Shown here: positions 20,830 through 28,419 of the stretch, piece by piece
Layout of the letters: each line of letters begins with the position of its first letter
How positions within the stretch are numbered: position 1 is the first letter of the stretch
DNA from: a virus
Length of the DNA: 46,582 nt
IMG/VR virus record: IMGVR_UViG_3300032087_002512
Coordinates: 1 to 46,582 of that record
Direction: 5' to 3' (one strand)
The notes under the pieces: model-generated
Databases searched by the model: none
What the model was told of the DNA's origin: nothing
What the model saw: the letters and a program-made list of their open reading frames with translations, nothing else
Made by a program: the position numbers and the translations under genes

Positions 20830-21300
20830 ATGAGGATTACACAAGAGATCATGGACGTAGTAGAGTCGTTCGAACTGAACGAGGACGCTAAGCAGGACGC
20901 ATACGTCAAGCTGTTGGAGAGTGACCAGAGAGAGTTTGCTAACAACGCTCACCGGGACAACTACATTCGACAGTTGGTCTTCTGGACTCGCAACAACGAG
21001 TCTGCTAAGGAGGACAACAGGGCACGTCTGCTGGAGGAGAATCAGGACCTGATACGTGACCTGTACAACAGTGGCACAGATGAGTTTGCTGAGGACCCGG
21101 CAGCGGTCATCGAAGCAGAGGAGAGGATGGATAACTTCCTCGAGATACTGAGCGACACGTACCGACGTACATTTACAAGACTTTACCTCGATGGACTGAC
21201 GCCACAAGATTTGGCTGACGAGGAGGGAGTGGCAAGGAATGCCATAGATCAACGAGTCCACAACATCAAGTTACTAGTGAAGGAGAATTTTAATGTCTAA
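20830..21300 (+). CDS. ECF-like RNA polymerase sigma factor
   Basis: A 156-residue protein with the two-domain layout of small sigma-70 (ECF) factors. Region 2-like: DAKQDAYVKLLES then DNYIRQLVFWTRNNESAKEDN, with the aromatic patch expected for promoter melting. Region 4-like, a helix-turn-helix: YRRTFTRLYLDGLTPQDLADEEGVARNAIDQR followed by VHNIKLL. It would direct host RNA polymerase to phage promoters. It lies directly after P2, which shares its sequence with P1 and P3, and it overlaps the SSB gene by eight bases. Phage phiEco32 also uses its own ECF-type sigma factor. The match is by eye. Confidence 0.8.
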   Translation: MRITQEIMDVVESFELNEDAKQDAYVKLLESDQREFANNAHRDNYIRQLVFWTRNNESAKEDNRARLLEENQDLIRDLYNSGTDEFAEDPAAVIEAEERMDNFLEILSDTYRRTFTRLYLDGLTPQDLADEEGVARNAIDQRVHNIKLLVKENFNV

Positions 21301-21898
21301 TAAGTATGAAGCGTTTACCACACCGGAAGGTGAAGCTGTATTCCCATGGATCACGAAAGCTGACACCGAGCATGACGCTGCGGGTATCTACCATGTTGAC
21401 CTGAGTGTGCCCTTCGAGGCAGCCCAGGACTTCATTGCAAAGCTTGAGCGCATCCGTGATGAGTTTGTAGCTACACTCCCGGTGGCCAAGCAGAACGCGC
21501 TTGCGAAGAAGCCTGTCTATATGGACGAACTCACGCGGCCCGACTATCCAGAGGGCGCGTCGAAGGAAGAGCGGACAGCCATTCGTAATGCGTGGGCAGG
21601 TGAACCCACCGGCAACGTGATCTTCCGCATCAAGCAGAAGGCGAAGGTTACAACGCAGGAAGGTGTCACGTTCGAGCAAGCTCCAGTTGTGGTCAGTGCT
21701 GACACAGGTGAGAAGATCGAACAGCCAGTGTACGGGGGCAGCATCCTACGTGTACGTGGGCAGGTTGTACCATACACCAACGCTGCGGCAGGTATTGCAG
21801 GGGTCACCTTGCGGATGAAAGCAGTACAGGTCATTGATCTCGTGACGGGTGGAGGAAGTGATTCCTTCTGGACCGACTTCGAAGAAGACGCAGCTTAA
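21293..21898 (+). CDS. Single-stranded DNA-binding protein (gp2.5-like)
   Basis: A 201-residue protein resembling the T7 gp2.5 type of ssDNA-binding protein found in podoviruses. It has a beta-rich OB-like core (AGIYHVDLSVPFEAAQDF, NVIFRIKQKAKVTTQ, GGSILRVRGQVVPYTN) and an acidic C-terminal tail (DSFWTDFEEDAA) with an aromatic residue near the end, typical of recruiting the polymerase and helicase. It lies between the sigma gene and the DNA polymerase gene. AAGGAG stands eight bases before ATG. Its stop overlaps the polymerase start. Confidence 0.85.
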   Translation: MSNKYEAFTTPEGEAVFPWITKADTEHDAAGIYHVDLSVPFEAAQDFIAKLERIRDEFVATLPVAKQNALAKKPVYMDELTRPDYPEGASKEERTAIRNAWAGEPTGNVIFRIKQKAKVTTQEGVTFEQAPVVVSADTGEKIEQPVYGGSILRVRGQVVPYTNAAAGIAGVTLRMKAVQVIDLVTGGGSDSFWTDFEEDAA

Positions 21899-23850
21899 TG
21901 ACTAGGGGGCTACGGGGTCTGCCACAACACGTGGCGGCCCCTGATCCTTCCCTCTACATGGGAGATGATTATGTTGTCGTTGACTTTGAAACAACCACTC
22001 ACCTCAAAGGAACTCCGGTCAGTGATGATAATAGAATCGTCCTTGCCGTGTGGAAGAGAGGTAAAGATACAACCAGCCGTGGAACGGCACTACTTCTCGG
22101 GGAGACCGATAATGTCCCCAGCGGAAGTGATGATTCCATGCGACACTGTTTCGGAGGCGAGTACGATCTTAGCGATCTTGTCAGAGACATTGGACAAGCA
22201 TCTTTCGTGGTCGCACATAACGCTAAGTTTGAACTCGGATGGCTCAGGCGATGCGGACTCGACCTCAGAGACGTAGTTGTATACGACACACAGATCGGTG
22301 ATTATGTACGGGGAGGCAACAGGTACCCACTACAACAGCTCAGCCTCAACAAGACAGCGGAGAGGTACGGGCTAGGACAGAAGCAGGACATTATAGGTAA
22401 GATGTGGGCACACGATATCGAGACTCCAGACATACCGGAGTCGTGGTTGTTACGGTACTGCATTAAGGACGTAGAGCTATGCGAGAGCATCTTCCTCAAA
22501 CAGAGGGAGATACTTAAACATCGTAATCTGCTGCCGGTGCTGTACCAAAGATGCCTAGTTACGCCAATGCTCGCGGACCTCGAACGTCGGGGGATGCAAC
22601 TAGACGAGGACAAAGTTAATGAACTTATGGCAACGATGGAAGATGAGTATGCTGCGAAGACGGCTGAACTCCAAGAGTTTGCTGGAGGTGTCCCACCTGC
22701 TAGCGTTAAGCAGAAACGAGAGTATATTTATGGAGTACTTGGGTTCAAAGCTCCCGTGGATTACAGAAACAAGCCTATCCTCACTCCTTCGGGTGACTTC
22801 TCAGTATCAGCGGACGCTCTTGCTAGACTTCGACCAAAGACTCAAAAGCAACGAGAGTATCTACGTCTCCATGAAGAGTGGGCCAATCTCCACGCCGATG
22901 TCACTAAGTACCTCAGAAAGTTTAGAGAGTGCTGCAACGAGACTGGTGGAGTGCTACACGCAGCATTTAACCAATGTAGTACACGCACACATCGACTCTC
23001 TAGTAATGGAGTCACCTACAAGGTTCAGTTCCAGAATCTTAACCGAAGGTTCAAGCCACTTTTTCGTTCACGTAACGATGGCTGGTATCTCGGGGAGGCC
23101 GATGGTGCACAGCTCGAGTTCAGAGTTGCAGCACACCTTGGACGTGACCGAGTGGCGCTTGGCGACATCTGGAGAGGGGTTGATATCCACGCTTTCACAG
23201 CAGGGATTATCGGCTGCACGAGACAGGAGGCTAAGGCACACACCTTCAAGCCTCTGTATGGTGGTAAGTCCGGCACTCCTGAGCAGAAGCGGTATTACAG
23301 CGCTTTTGAGAAGAAGTATTCGGGAGTATCTGGCACACAACGTGAATGGGTGCATGGGGTACTACGTACCAAGAACCTCAAGACAGAGTGGGGACTGACG
23401 TACTACTGGCCATCGACCAAGATGACAGAGAGTGGGTACATCACCAACACCACGTCCATTTGCAACTATCCAGTACAGGCGTTAGCGACTGCGGAAATCA
23501 TTCCGAGTGCAATGGTCTGCGCGTGGCATAGGATGCGAGACATGCAGTCGTTCCTTGTGAACACAGTACATGACTCGATCATCGCAGAGATACACCCGGA
23601 CGAGGCTGAACTGTGGCACGAGATAGCGAAGCAATGTTTGATTCACGATGCGTACATGATGATGGTGAATCTGTACGGCCTACACCTCACCGTACCCCTC
23701 GGGGCTGGTGTGATGATGGGTACACATTGGGGATCGAAAGACGAAGTGAAGTACGAGGCACCGGAAGAGCTATGGCTCCCGGCTGCACGCAAAGAGGAGA
23801 TGGTAGATGAAGACATGGACTGGCAAGGTAATCAAGAAGTTCCATCGTGA
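21898..23850 (+). CDS. DNA polymerase, family A, with 3'-5' exonuclease
   Basis: A 650-residue T7-type polymerase. Exonuclease motifs: YVVVDFETTTHL (Exo I), HNAKFELGWL (Exo II) and YCIKDVELCE (Exo III). Polymerase motifs: EADGAQLEFRVAAH (motif A), KAHTFKPLYGGKSGT (motif B) and NTVHDSIIAE (motif C, with the catalytic Asp). Both activities look intact. It replicates the genome with the helicase, primase and SSB of the same operon. The start ATG overlaps the SSB stop as TAATG; the first 25 residues are non-conserved, so a later start is possible. Confidence 0.95.
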   Translation: MTRGLRGLPQHVAAPDPSLYMGDDYVVVDFETTTHLKGTPVSDDNRIVLAVWKRGKDTTSRGTALLLGETDNVPSGSDDSMRHCFGGEYDLSDLVRDIGQASFVVAHNAKFELGWLRRCGLDLRDVVVYDTQIGDYVRGGNRYPLQQLSLNKTAERYGLGQKQDIIGKMWAHDIETPDIPESWLLRYCIKDVELCESIFLKQREILKHRNLLPVLYQRCLVTPMLADLERRGMQLDEDKVNELMATMEDEYAAKTAELQEFAGGVPPASVKQKREYIYGVLGFKAPVDYRNKPILTPSGDFSVSADALARLRPKTQKQREYLRLHEEWANLHADVTKYLRKFRECCNETGGVLHAAFNQCSTRTHRLSSNGVTYKVQFQNLNRRFKPLFRSRNDGWYLGEADGAQLEFRVAAHLGRDRVALGDIWRGVDIHAFTAGIIGCTRQEAKAHTFKPLYGGKSGTPEQKRYYSAFEKKYSGVSGTQREWVHGVLRTKNLKTEWGLTYYWPSTKMTESGYITNTTSICNYPVQALATAEIIPSAMVCAWHRMRDMQSFLVNTVHDSIIAEIHPDEAELWHEIAKQCLIHDAYMMMVNLYGLHLTVPLGAGVMMGTHWGSKDEVKYEAPEELWLPAARKEEMVDEDMDWQGNQEVPS

Positions 23851-24310
23851 CTTTCAGGGCACGAAACTGTACAGCTTTCAACTAGAGGGGATAGACAGAT
23901 GGTTCAGGACAGGAAAGGAAGAGCTGCCGTTCACCGAGGGACAGGCGATCACGTTCACGGAGAAGAACAGTCAGGTGGTCTTGGACAGTGTAAAGGAGAC
24001 GGACTCAACAGCGAGTGCCTCCGTAACGGAGGAGACGGTAGCTGCTGCAACCTCCGAGATGACCTCAGCAACCTCACCAAGTACATCGACAACATCATCC
24101 ACCGCGCCTACTGTGGGCCAGAGGATGGCATGGGAGAGTGCGCGGAGGGATGCGACACGGATCATTGCAACGGCACTAGAAGTGGAAGGGAAAGGTCTCG
24201 AGGTACTACCTTGGGCGAAGAACACAGCGAAGGGTAAGCGCCTAGACTTACTCATCGGCTACGTACACCAAGTGACTAGGCAACTTATGGAGGAACCCAA
24301 TGAACAATGA
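23807..24310 (+). CDS. Probable OB-fold protein with a Ser/Thr-rich linker
   Basis: A 167-residue protein overlapping the polymerase gene by 44 bases. Residues 1-65 are beta-rich (MKTWTGKVIKKFHRDFQGTK, YSFQLEGIDRWFRTGK, AITFTEKNSQVVLDSV), suggesting a small OB-fold that binds ssDNA. Residues about 67-105 are almost only Ser, Thr, Ala and Glu. A helical C-terminal domain follows (RMAWESARRDATRIIATALE). The place right after polymerase and before exonuclease supports a role at the replication fork. Domain calls are inferred by eye. Confidence 0.65.
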   Translation: MKTWTGKVIKKFHRDFQGTKLYSFQLEGIDRWFRTGKEELPFTEGQAITFTEKNSQVVLDSVKETDSTASASVTEETVAAATSEMTSATSPSTSTTSSTAPTVGQRMAWESARRDATRIIATALEVEGKGLEVLPWAKNTAKGKRLDLLIGYVHQVTRQLMEEPNEQ

Positions 24311-24506
24311 AACACTAACTGCCTTTGTGAGCCTGTACAACCTCGCGTTGACAGGTAAGTATGAGCATGTACCAGCAGAATCAGAGGCTATGATGGGCCT
24401 GCTGGCACAGTGCAAGGCACTGATCGAACAAGAAGTAAAGAACGCACAGAACACATACCTCCCACCCGAGACAGGAGAAGAGACTGATGCTGACGAAAGC
24501 GAATAA
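24300..24506 (+). CDS. Hypothetical small acidic protein
   Basis: A 68-residue protein (MNNETLTAFVSLYNLALTGK) with a helical body and an acidic end (GEETDADESE). GGAGG precedes the start, and it overlaps both neighbours slightly. No family recognised; placed between the OB-fold protein and the exonuclease in the replication operon. Confidence 0.65.
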   Translation: MNNETLTAFVSLYNLALTGKYEHVPAESEAMMGLLAQCKALIEQEVKNAQNTYLPPETGEETDADESE

Positions 24507-24768
24507 CGAACTTAAGTACTACGAGATCCGTATGATTAAAGTAGTTGATGGTGTACCTATCATGTGTGAGGACGGAGAGTATCGCAAGCGCAACGGATAC
24601 TCCGTGTACAACAAGGAGACTGACACGCACGAGCATACGACCACGCTGTTGCCGGGAGCAATCTTTCAGGCACAGCACTTGGACGCTACGTTGGACGGGC
24701 TGTTGAACCCTGTGCCGATACCTGATGGCCTCGCTGACATGCCCGTCGAAGATGTGCAGTTCAACTAA
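24487..24768 (+). CDS. Hypothetical protein
   Basis: A 93-residue protein (MLTKANNELKYYEIRMIKVV) with a beta-rich middle (DGEYRKRNGYSVYNKETDTH) and no known motif. AGGAG lies nine bases upstream. It overlaps its upstream neighbour by 20 bases and the next start by one base. Function unknown. Confidence 0.7.
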   Translation: MLTKANNELKYYEIRMIKVVDGVPIMCEDGEYRKRNGYSVYNKETDTHEHTTTLLPGAIFQAQHLDATLDGLLNPVPIPDGLADMPVEDVQFN

Positions 24769-25676
24769 TGATCGGCCTAGTCGATGGTGATATCATTGTC
24801 TACAGAGCAGCGTGCGCGGCAGAGCGTAACGAATGGCATCTACACGTGCCCGTTGACAAAGACGGGAACGAGTTCAACGGTGTCTTTGAGTATAAGCGTG
24901 AAGCCATGGACGAATTGGATAAGAGGCTACCGGGAAAGCTATCTCGTGTGGAGGGAGAACACTTCAAACTCTTCCCCGAGCTAGTGCTGGAGCCTCTTAG
25001 CCATGCGTTGCAGAACTGCAAGACACTCATGAAGAAGGTGGCAGATGCTAACGGTCTGAATGAGTTTGATATTAGAGTATACCTAAGCAATGGTCCTTGC
25101 TTCCGGCACAGAGTCGCAACTACGCGACCCTACAAGGGGAGCAGGGCCGACAAGCGTAAGCCTACGTACCTGAATGAGATCAGAGAGTACCTGATCCAAC
25201 AGTACGACACCTACGTCGCAGAGGACGAAGAGGCTGACGACATGCTGGGCATACAAGCTACCAAGGCAGGCCCATACGGTGCAGTAATCATCTCGATAGA
25301 CAAGGACTTGGATCAGATACCGGGACTCAAGTACAACTTCATGCACGATGTGGGGTACGAGGTGTCAGAGAATCAAGCGTGGTACAACCTGTGCATCCAG
25401 ATGATGACAGGGGACAGCACGGATGACATTCCTGGGCTGCCTAAGATTGGTCCGGGCAAGGCGAAGAAGGCATTGCATGGACTGGAGGATGATCCTCAAG
25501 CTATGATGGAAGAAGTAATACGGATGTACCAGATACACTCCGGCAAGGAGAACTGGTACGAGTACCTCAAGGAGCAAGGGCAGCTAGTCTACATCCGCCG
25601 CAAGGAAGGTGAGATGTGGGAGCCACCCATTGATGCTGAGGACCCCTACGTTTTAGAAGGAGATATGTATGGTTAA
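24768..25676 (+). CDS. 5'-3' exonuclease / flap endonuclease
   Basis: A 302-residue FEN/PIN-domain nuclease. Acid cluster residues are seen in LVDGDIIVYRA, in AEDEEADDMLGIQA (E-D-E-x-A-D-D) and in SIDKDLDQIPG (D-x-D). TGDSTDDIPGLPKIGPGKAKKAL is the helix-three-turn-helix of the family. It removes RNA primers and degrades DNA, as T7 gp6 or T5 D15 do. The insert at residues 20-90 is longer than in short family members. Start codon overlaps the upstream stop (TAATG). Confidence 0.92.
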   Translation: MIGLVDGDIIVYRAACAAERNEWHLHVPVDKDGNEFNGVFEYKREAMDELDKRLPGKLSRVEGEHFKLFPELVLEPLSHALQNCKTLMKKVADANGLNEFDIRVYLSNGPCFRHRVATTRPYKGSRADKRKPTYLNEIREYLIQQYDTYVAEDEEADDMLGIQATKAGPYGAVIISIDKDLDQIPGLKYNFMHDVGYEVSENQAWYNLCIQMMTGDSTDDIPGLPKIGPGKAKKALHGLEDDPQAMMEEVIRMYQIHSGKENWYEYLKEQGQLVYIRRKEGEMWEPPIDAEDPYVLEGDMYG

Positions 25677-25929
25677 GTCGCACTTCTCACGGAGAGCAAG
25701 GTTCTTCATGGTAACGGACACCAACACAGAGGATGGCTTTGATGCCTACCCCTGTGAGGTACCGGCACGTACTATCACACGTGTGAAGGCCATCAAGGAC
25801 ATAATTGATAGGATGTATGACTCGTTTGATCTCAACCCGGCACCGGAAGAGTGCACGCAGAAGGAAGCAGACCTGCTGACCGAGCTGCTGGATGAGATAT
25901 TTGGAGGAGCAACTGATGGCGAAGAATGA
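25669..25929 (+). CDS. Hypothetical protein
   Basis: An 86-residue protein (MVKSHFSRRARFFMVTDTNT) with a basic start and an acidic helical end (ADLLTELLDEIFGGATDGEE). AAGGAG lies five bases upstream. Palindrome site 12 is inside it as TRVK (RTITRVKAIKDII). It overlaps the exonuclease gene by eight bases. Function unknown. Confidence 0.7.
   Translation: MVKSHFSRRARFFMVTDTNTEDGFDAYPCEVPARTITRVKAIKDIIDRMYDSFDLNPAPEECTQKEADLLTELLDEIFGGATDGEE
25775..25786. promoter_or_regulatory. Dispersed palindrome TCACACGTGTGA, site 12
   Basis: Perfect copy inside the 86-residue gene, read as T-R-V-K; first copy after the replication genes. Confidence 0.8.
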
Positions 25930-26317
25930 ACTGACACCTGAGCAGGACGTACTGACACGAGAGTTCCTCGTTGACGTAGCACTGTCTGAGAATGCCTTTA
26001 GCGATCACCCTGCCCTGAAGAGGACACTGATCGGCTACTGCTACCGGCTTCTGGGGTACCAACGCCTACCTGATGGCCGCTTCATCTCTGAGAATATCAA
26101 TGTGAAGTACAAGCTGGGCGGGACCATATCATTAGAGGACTACCCTGATGAATGGCAGAAGGACTACGCGAATGCCCTCATGAAAGCGGGCAAGGGAGAG
26201 CTAGATGAGAGGCAGAAAGGGTTTACCTTTAACAGTGATAGTACCAACGAAACCGATAGCGGCAAGCAGACCAAGGATACCCCGCTTTGGAAAACCTTAT
26301 TTTCCAAAGACTTATAA
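25916..26317 (+). CDS. Hypothetical protein overlapping the RusA gene
   Basis: A 133-residue protein from ATG 25916, with GGAGGAG six bases upstream. It begins MAKNELTPEQDVLTREFLVD and has a helical N-terminal two-thirds (GYCYRLLGYQRLPDGRF). The last about 38 residues, polar and low in complexity (FNSDSTNETDSGKQTKD), coincide with the start of the RusA gene in another frame and are probably a flexible tail. Function unknown. Confidence 0.7.
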   Translation: MAKNELTPEQDVLTREFLVDVALSENAFSDHPALKRTLIGYCYRLLGYQRLPDGRFISENINVKYKLGGTISLEDYPDEWQKDYANALMKAGKGELDERQKGFTFNSDSTNETDSGKQTKDTPLWKTLFSKDL

Positions 26318-26621
26318 GCGATGGAGAGACGACGCGGAACGACTCGTAGATGCGAGCGAGCTGAAAGCGGACTATCCTGTACATGTGGAGGTGCTGTTTG
26401 CAATACCTCGCGCACGTACCTCGACGCTGATAGTACCACAAGGCGACGGGGACAACTTCGAGAAGGCACTGTACGATATGCTGCAACGGAAGGGATATCT
26501 TATGGACGACAAGTGGATCACTTCGGGTACGTGGCGGAAGCGATTCCTCCCTTACGGAGCGACGGGATACACGAGGGTAACGATACGGGAGGATACCGAT
26601 GAGCTTGACATTAGCGAGTGA
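26205..26621 (+). CDS. RusA-type Holliday junction resolvase
   Basis: A 138-residue protein of the RusA family. It opens MRGRKGLPLTVIVPTKPIAA, followed by the RPRIPRFGKPYFPKTYKRW segment typical of the family, and has the catalytic acidic motif GDGDNFEKALYDML (about residues 80-93), then MDDKWI with further acidic residues. It resolves or trims branched DNA before packaging. GGAG lies just before ATG 26205; the first 113 bases overlap the preceding gene in a different frame. Length fits the family. Confidence 0.88.
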   Translation: MRGRKGLPLTVIVPTKPIAASRPRIPRFGKPYFPKTYKRWRDDAERLVDASELKADYPVHVEVLFAIPRARTSTLIVPQGDGDNFEKALYDMLQRKGYLMDDKWITSGTWRKRFLPYGATGYTRVTIREDTDELDISE

Positions 26622-26832
26622 GCGACAAGTCGGAGGTGTGCACTACAAGAAGATGGCTATTCAGCCAGTTGAGTTCATTTACAGGAACGAACTCAACTGG
26701 CTACAAGGCAATGCCATCAAGTACATCTGCCGACACGCAGCCAAGGATGGTCTCGACGACTTGCTGAAGGCCAAGCATTACTTGGACCTTCTGATTGAAT
26801 GGGAGTACGGGCATGACAACACCGAAGACTGA
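26599..26832 (+). CDS. DUF3310-type protein
   Basis: A 77-residue protein with the DUF3310 signature: GGVHYKKMAIQP, FIYRNELNWLQGNAIKYICR, then HAAKDGLDDLLKAKHYLDLL. The family is common in phages and is sometimes listed as nucleotide kinase-like, without proven activity. GGGAGG stands six bases before ATG. It overlaps the RusA gene by 23 bases and the next gene by 20. Confidence 0.85.
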   Translation: MSLTLASERQVGGVHYKKMAIQPVEFIYRNELNWLQGNAIKYICRHAAKDGLDDLLKAKHYLDLLIEWEYGHDNTED

Positions 26833-26986
26833 TCTGCTGCACTACTACCGTGCGCTGAAACTCATGCACGATGTGATTGATGAGAGCCCTGAGCTACTGA
26901 ACACATCTGAGTATGAGATATTTCTGCTAGCATGGACAATCATTAATGACACACAGATAAAGGACTATGACTATGAGACTGAATAA
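26813..26986 (+). CDS. Hypothetical small protein
   Basis: A 57-residue protein from ATG 26813 (MTTPKTDLLHYYRALKLMHD), helical and acidic, ending DYDYETE. It overlaps the DUF3310 gene by 20 bases and the phosphoesterase gene by 20 bases. No family recognised. Confidence 0.65.
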   Translation: MTTPKTDLLHYYRALKLMHDVIDESPELLNTSEYEIFLLAWTIINDTQIKDYDYETE

Positions 26987-27689
26987 AGGTAAGAATATAG
27001 TGCTGGTCATCCCTGACCTTCAGATACCGTACGAGCATCCCGATGCCTTGAAGTTTATCATGGCTGTCGAGGAGCTGGTGGTACCGCACGAGGTGATTTG
27101 CATTGGGGATGAGGTTGACCAGATGGCACTGAGTAGGTTCGATGCTGACCCTGATGGGGATGGGGCAGGACCTGAGCTACGCAAGGCACTCAAGAAACTC
27201 GCTAAGTGGTACGACAGGTTCCCCGAGGTGAAGGTGTGCACGTCCAACCATACGGGACGTGTACAGAAGGCAGCGTTTCATGCTGGAATACCAGAGGCCT
27301 ACATGAAGTCTGTTAATGAGTGGATGGAAGCGCCGGAAGGATGGCAATGGGAGGACTCGCATGAGATAGATGGCGTACGATACGAGCATGGAGATGCTCA
27401 GGGTGGTATGTACGCAGCTAGGAATCTAGCCATACGAAATCGTCAGTCTACAGTCATTGGACATCACCACTCACACGGTGGCGTGTTCTACGTAGCTAAC
27501 GAGAAGGAGATGATCTTTGGAATGAACTCGGGCTGTCTGATTGATGCCGGAGCTATTGCGTTTAAGTACGCTAGGCTCTCAGCATTCAAACCTACACTCG
27601 GCTGTGGCGTAGTCGATCACGGTGTGCCTATGTTCGTGCCCATGCTGTTGAACGCCAAAGGACGGTGGACAGGTGAGGTACAGCTATGA
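26967..27689 (+). CDS. Calcineurin-like metallophosphoesterase
   Basis: A 240-residue phosphoesterase. Motifs in order: IPDLQIPYEHPDAL (a D-x-Q where the family usually has D-x-H), IGDEVDQMA (GDxxD), SNHTGRV (GNH[E/D]-like) and IGHHHSHGG (GHxH). The first substitution may shift the metal site, as in other phage members. Relatives cut phosphodiester bonds in nucleotides or nucleic acids. The start could also be the ATG two codons later. Substrate unknown. Confidence 0.85.
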   Translation: MTMRLNKGKNIVLVIPDLQIPYEHPDALKFIMAVEELVVPHEVICIGDEVDQMALSRFDADPDGDGAGPELRKALKKLAKWYDRFPEVKVCTSNHTGRVQKAAFHAGIPEAYMKSVNEWMEAPEGWQWEDSHEIDGVRYEHGDAQGGMYAARNLAIRNRQSTVIGHHHSHGGVFYVANEKEMIFGMNSGCLIDAGAIAFKYARLSAFKPTLGCGVVDHGVPMFVPMLLNAKGRWTGEVQL

Positions 27690-27838
27690 TACGCAAGTGG
27701 CACAGCTACGTGTGGACTGCCTGTGGTGCAGGGTGGTTCGTGCTATACATGATTACGCAGCACGTAGGTGCACTCTTAGCTACCGTCGGCTGCCTAGCCG
27801 TGGCTGGAGTTATAACGATATTAGAGGAGTTGATATGA
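27686..27838 (+). CDS. 50-residue two-helix membrane protein
   Basis: The frame begins MIRKWHSYVWTACGAGWFVL and has two hydrophobic segments (about residues 9-23 and 26-45), ending LEELI. Its start overlaps the phosphoesterase stop (ATGA) and its stop overlaps the next start (ATGA at 27835-27838), so it fits exactly between two supported genes. It could be a small inner-membrane protein; no family recognised. Confidence 0.65.
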   Translation: MIRKWHSYVWTACGAGWFVLYMITQHVGALLATVGCLAVAGVITILEELI

Positions 27839-28419
27839 GTATCAAAGAGTTGCAAGAAGAGGATGTCTATGCTATCATGCAGTCTGATATGAAGCTGTGG
27901 GAACAGGCATCGACGACTCACGAAGGCAACGCCATCGTGAAGCAGTTGATACTTCCCTTCGGCATAGGTGAGTTCTCAGTCAAGTTTGAAGGAGTAGACA
28001 ATGGAATCAAAAGACGAGCCGCAGCAGAACAGTGGGGTGCGATGGTGCGAGAAAGAATCAAGGACCGTATCGACGACGAATCCGTTACTGCACGGGCTAA
28101 GCAAGCAGCAGCTCTTCGAGAGAGTGAGGAAGAACCTGAGACACTGGGCGAAGCTGATAGTGGACACGGCTCTGCAAGCAGCCCCATCGCAGGGGTCGGA
28201 GCTAAGTCGTCAGTACAAGCGGAGACTTCTTCAGAAGCAGTACAAGCACATGCTGTCGCTGATGAAGGAGATCAAGGACCCGCAGGAACTGATTTCGTTG
28301 CTCGAGCAGAGTGGCTTCGTGGCAGGATTAGCGAAGGAGAGCGCAAGATCAAAGCTCAGAGACGAGAACTCAAAGCCCTCGAAGCAGCCCTCGCCGTGAT
28401 GGAGGGTGAGGATGATTAA
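27835..28419 (+). CDS. Hypothetical protein, with another gene nested in a second frame
   Basis: A 194-residue protein from ATG 27835 with GAGGAG upstream. The N-terminal 80 residues look globular (MSIKELQEEDVYAIMQSDMK), the middle is low-complexity and rich in Ala, Ser, Gly and Glu, and the last 40 residues form a coiled coil (GRISEGERKIKAQRRELKAL). From position 28001 a second reading frame with its own ribosome-binding site overlaps 399 bases of it. No family recognised. Confidence 0.75.
   Translation: MSIKELQEEDVYAIMQSDMKLWEQASTTHEGNAIVKQLILPFGIGEFSVKFEGVDNGIKRRAAAEQWGAMVRERIKDRIDDESVTARAKQAAALRESEEEPETLGEADSGHGSASSPIAGVGAKSSVQAETSSEAVQAHAVADEGDQGPAGTDFVARAEWLRGRISEGERKIKAQRRELKALEAALAVMEGEDD
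28001..28399 (+). CDS. Nested overlapping gene, basic helical protein
   Basis: A 132-residue frame lying wholly within the 27835-28419 gene but in another frame. GGAG stands seven bases before ATG 28001. It encodes a basic, helical sequence (LSKQQLFERVRKNLRHWAKL, YKRRLLQKQYKHMLSLMKEI) whose codons are strongly GC-ending (AAG, CAG, CTG, GAG), as would be expected of a selected frame. The host frame over the same bases is the low-complexity part. Both may be expressed; this one could be an accident, so confidence is moderate. Confidence 0.5.
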   Translation: MESKDEPQQNSGVRWCEKESRTVSTTNPLLHGLSKQQLFERVRKNLRHWAKLIVDTALQAAPSQGSELSRQYKRRLLQKQYKHMLSLMKEIKDPQELISLLEQSGFVAGLAKESARSKLRDENSKPSKQPSP

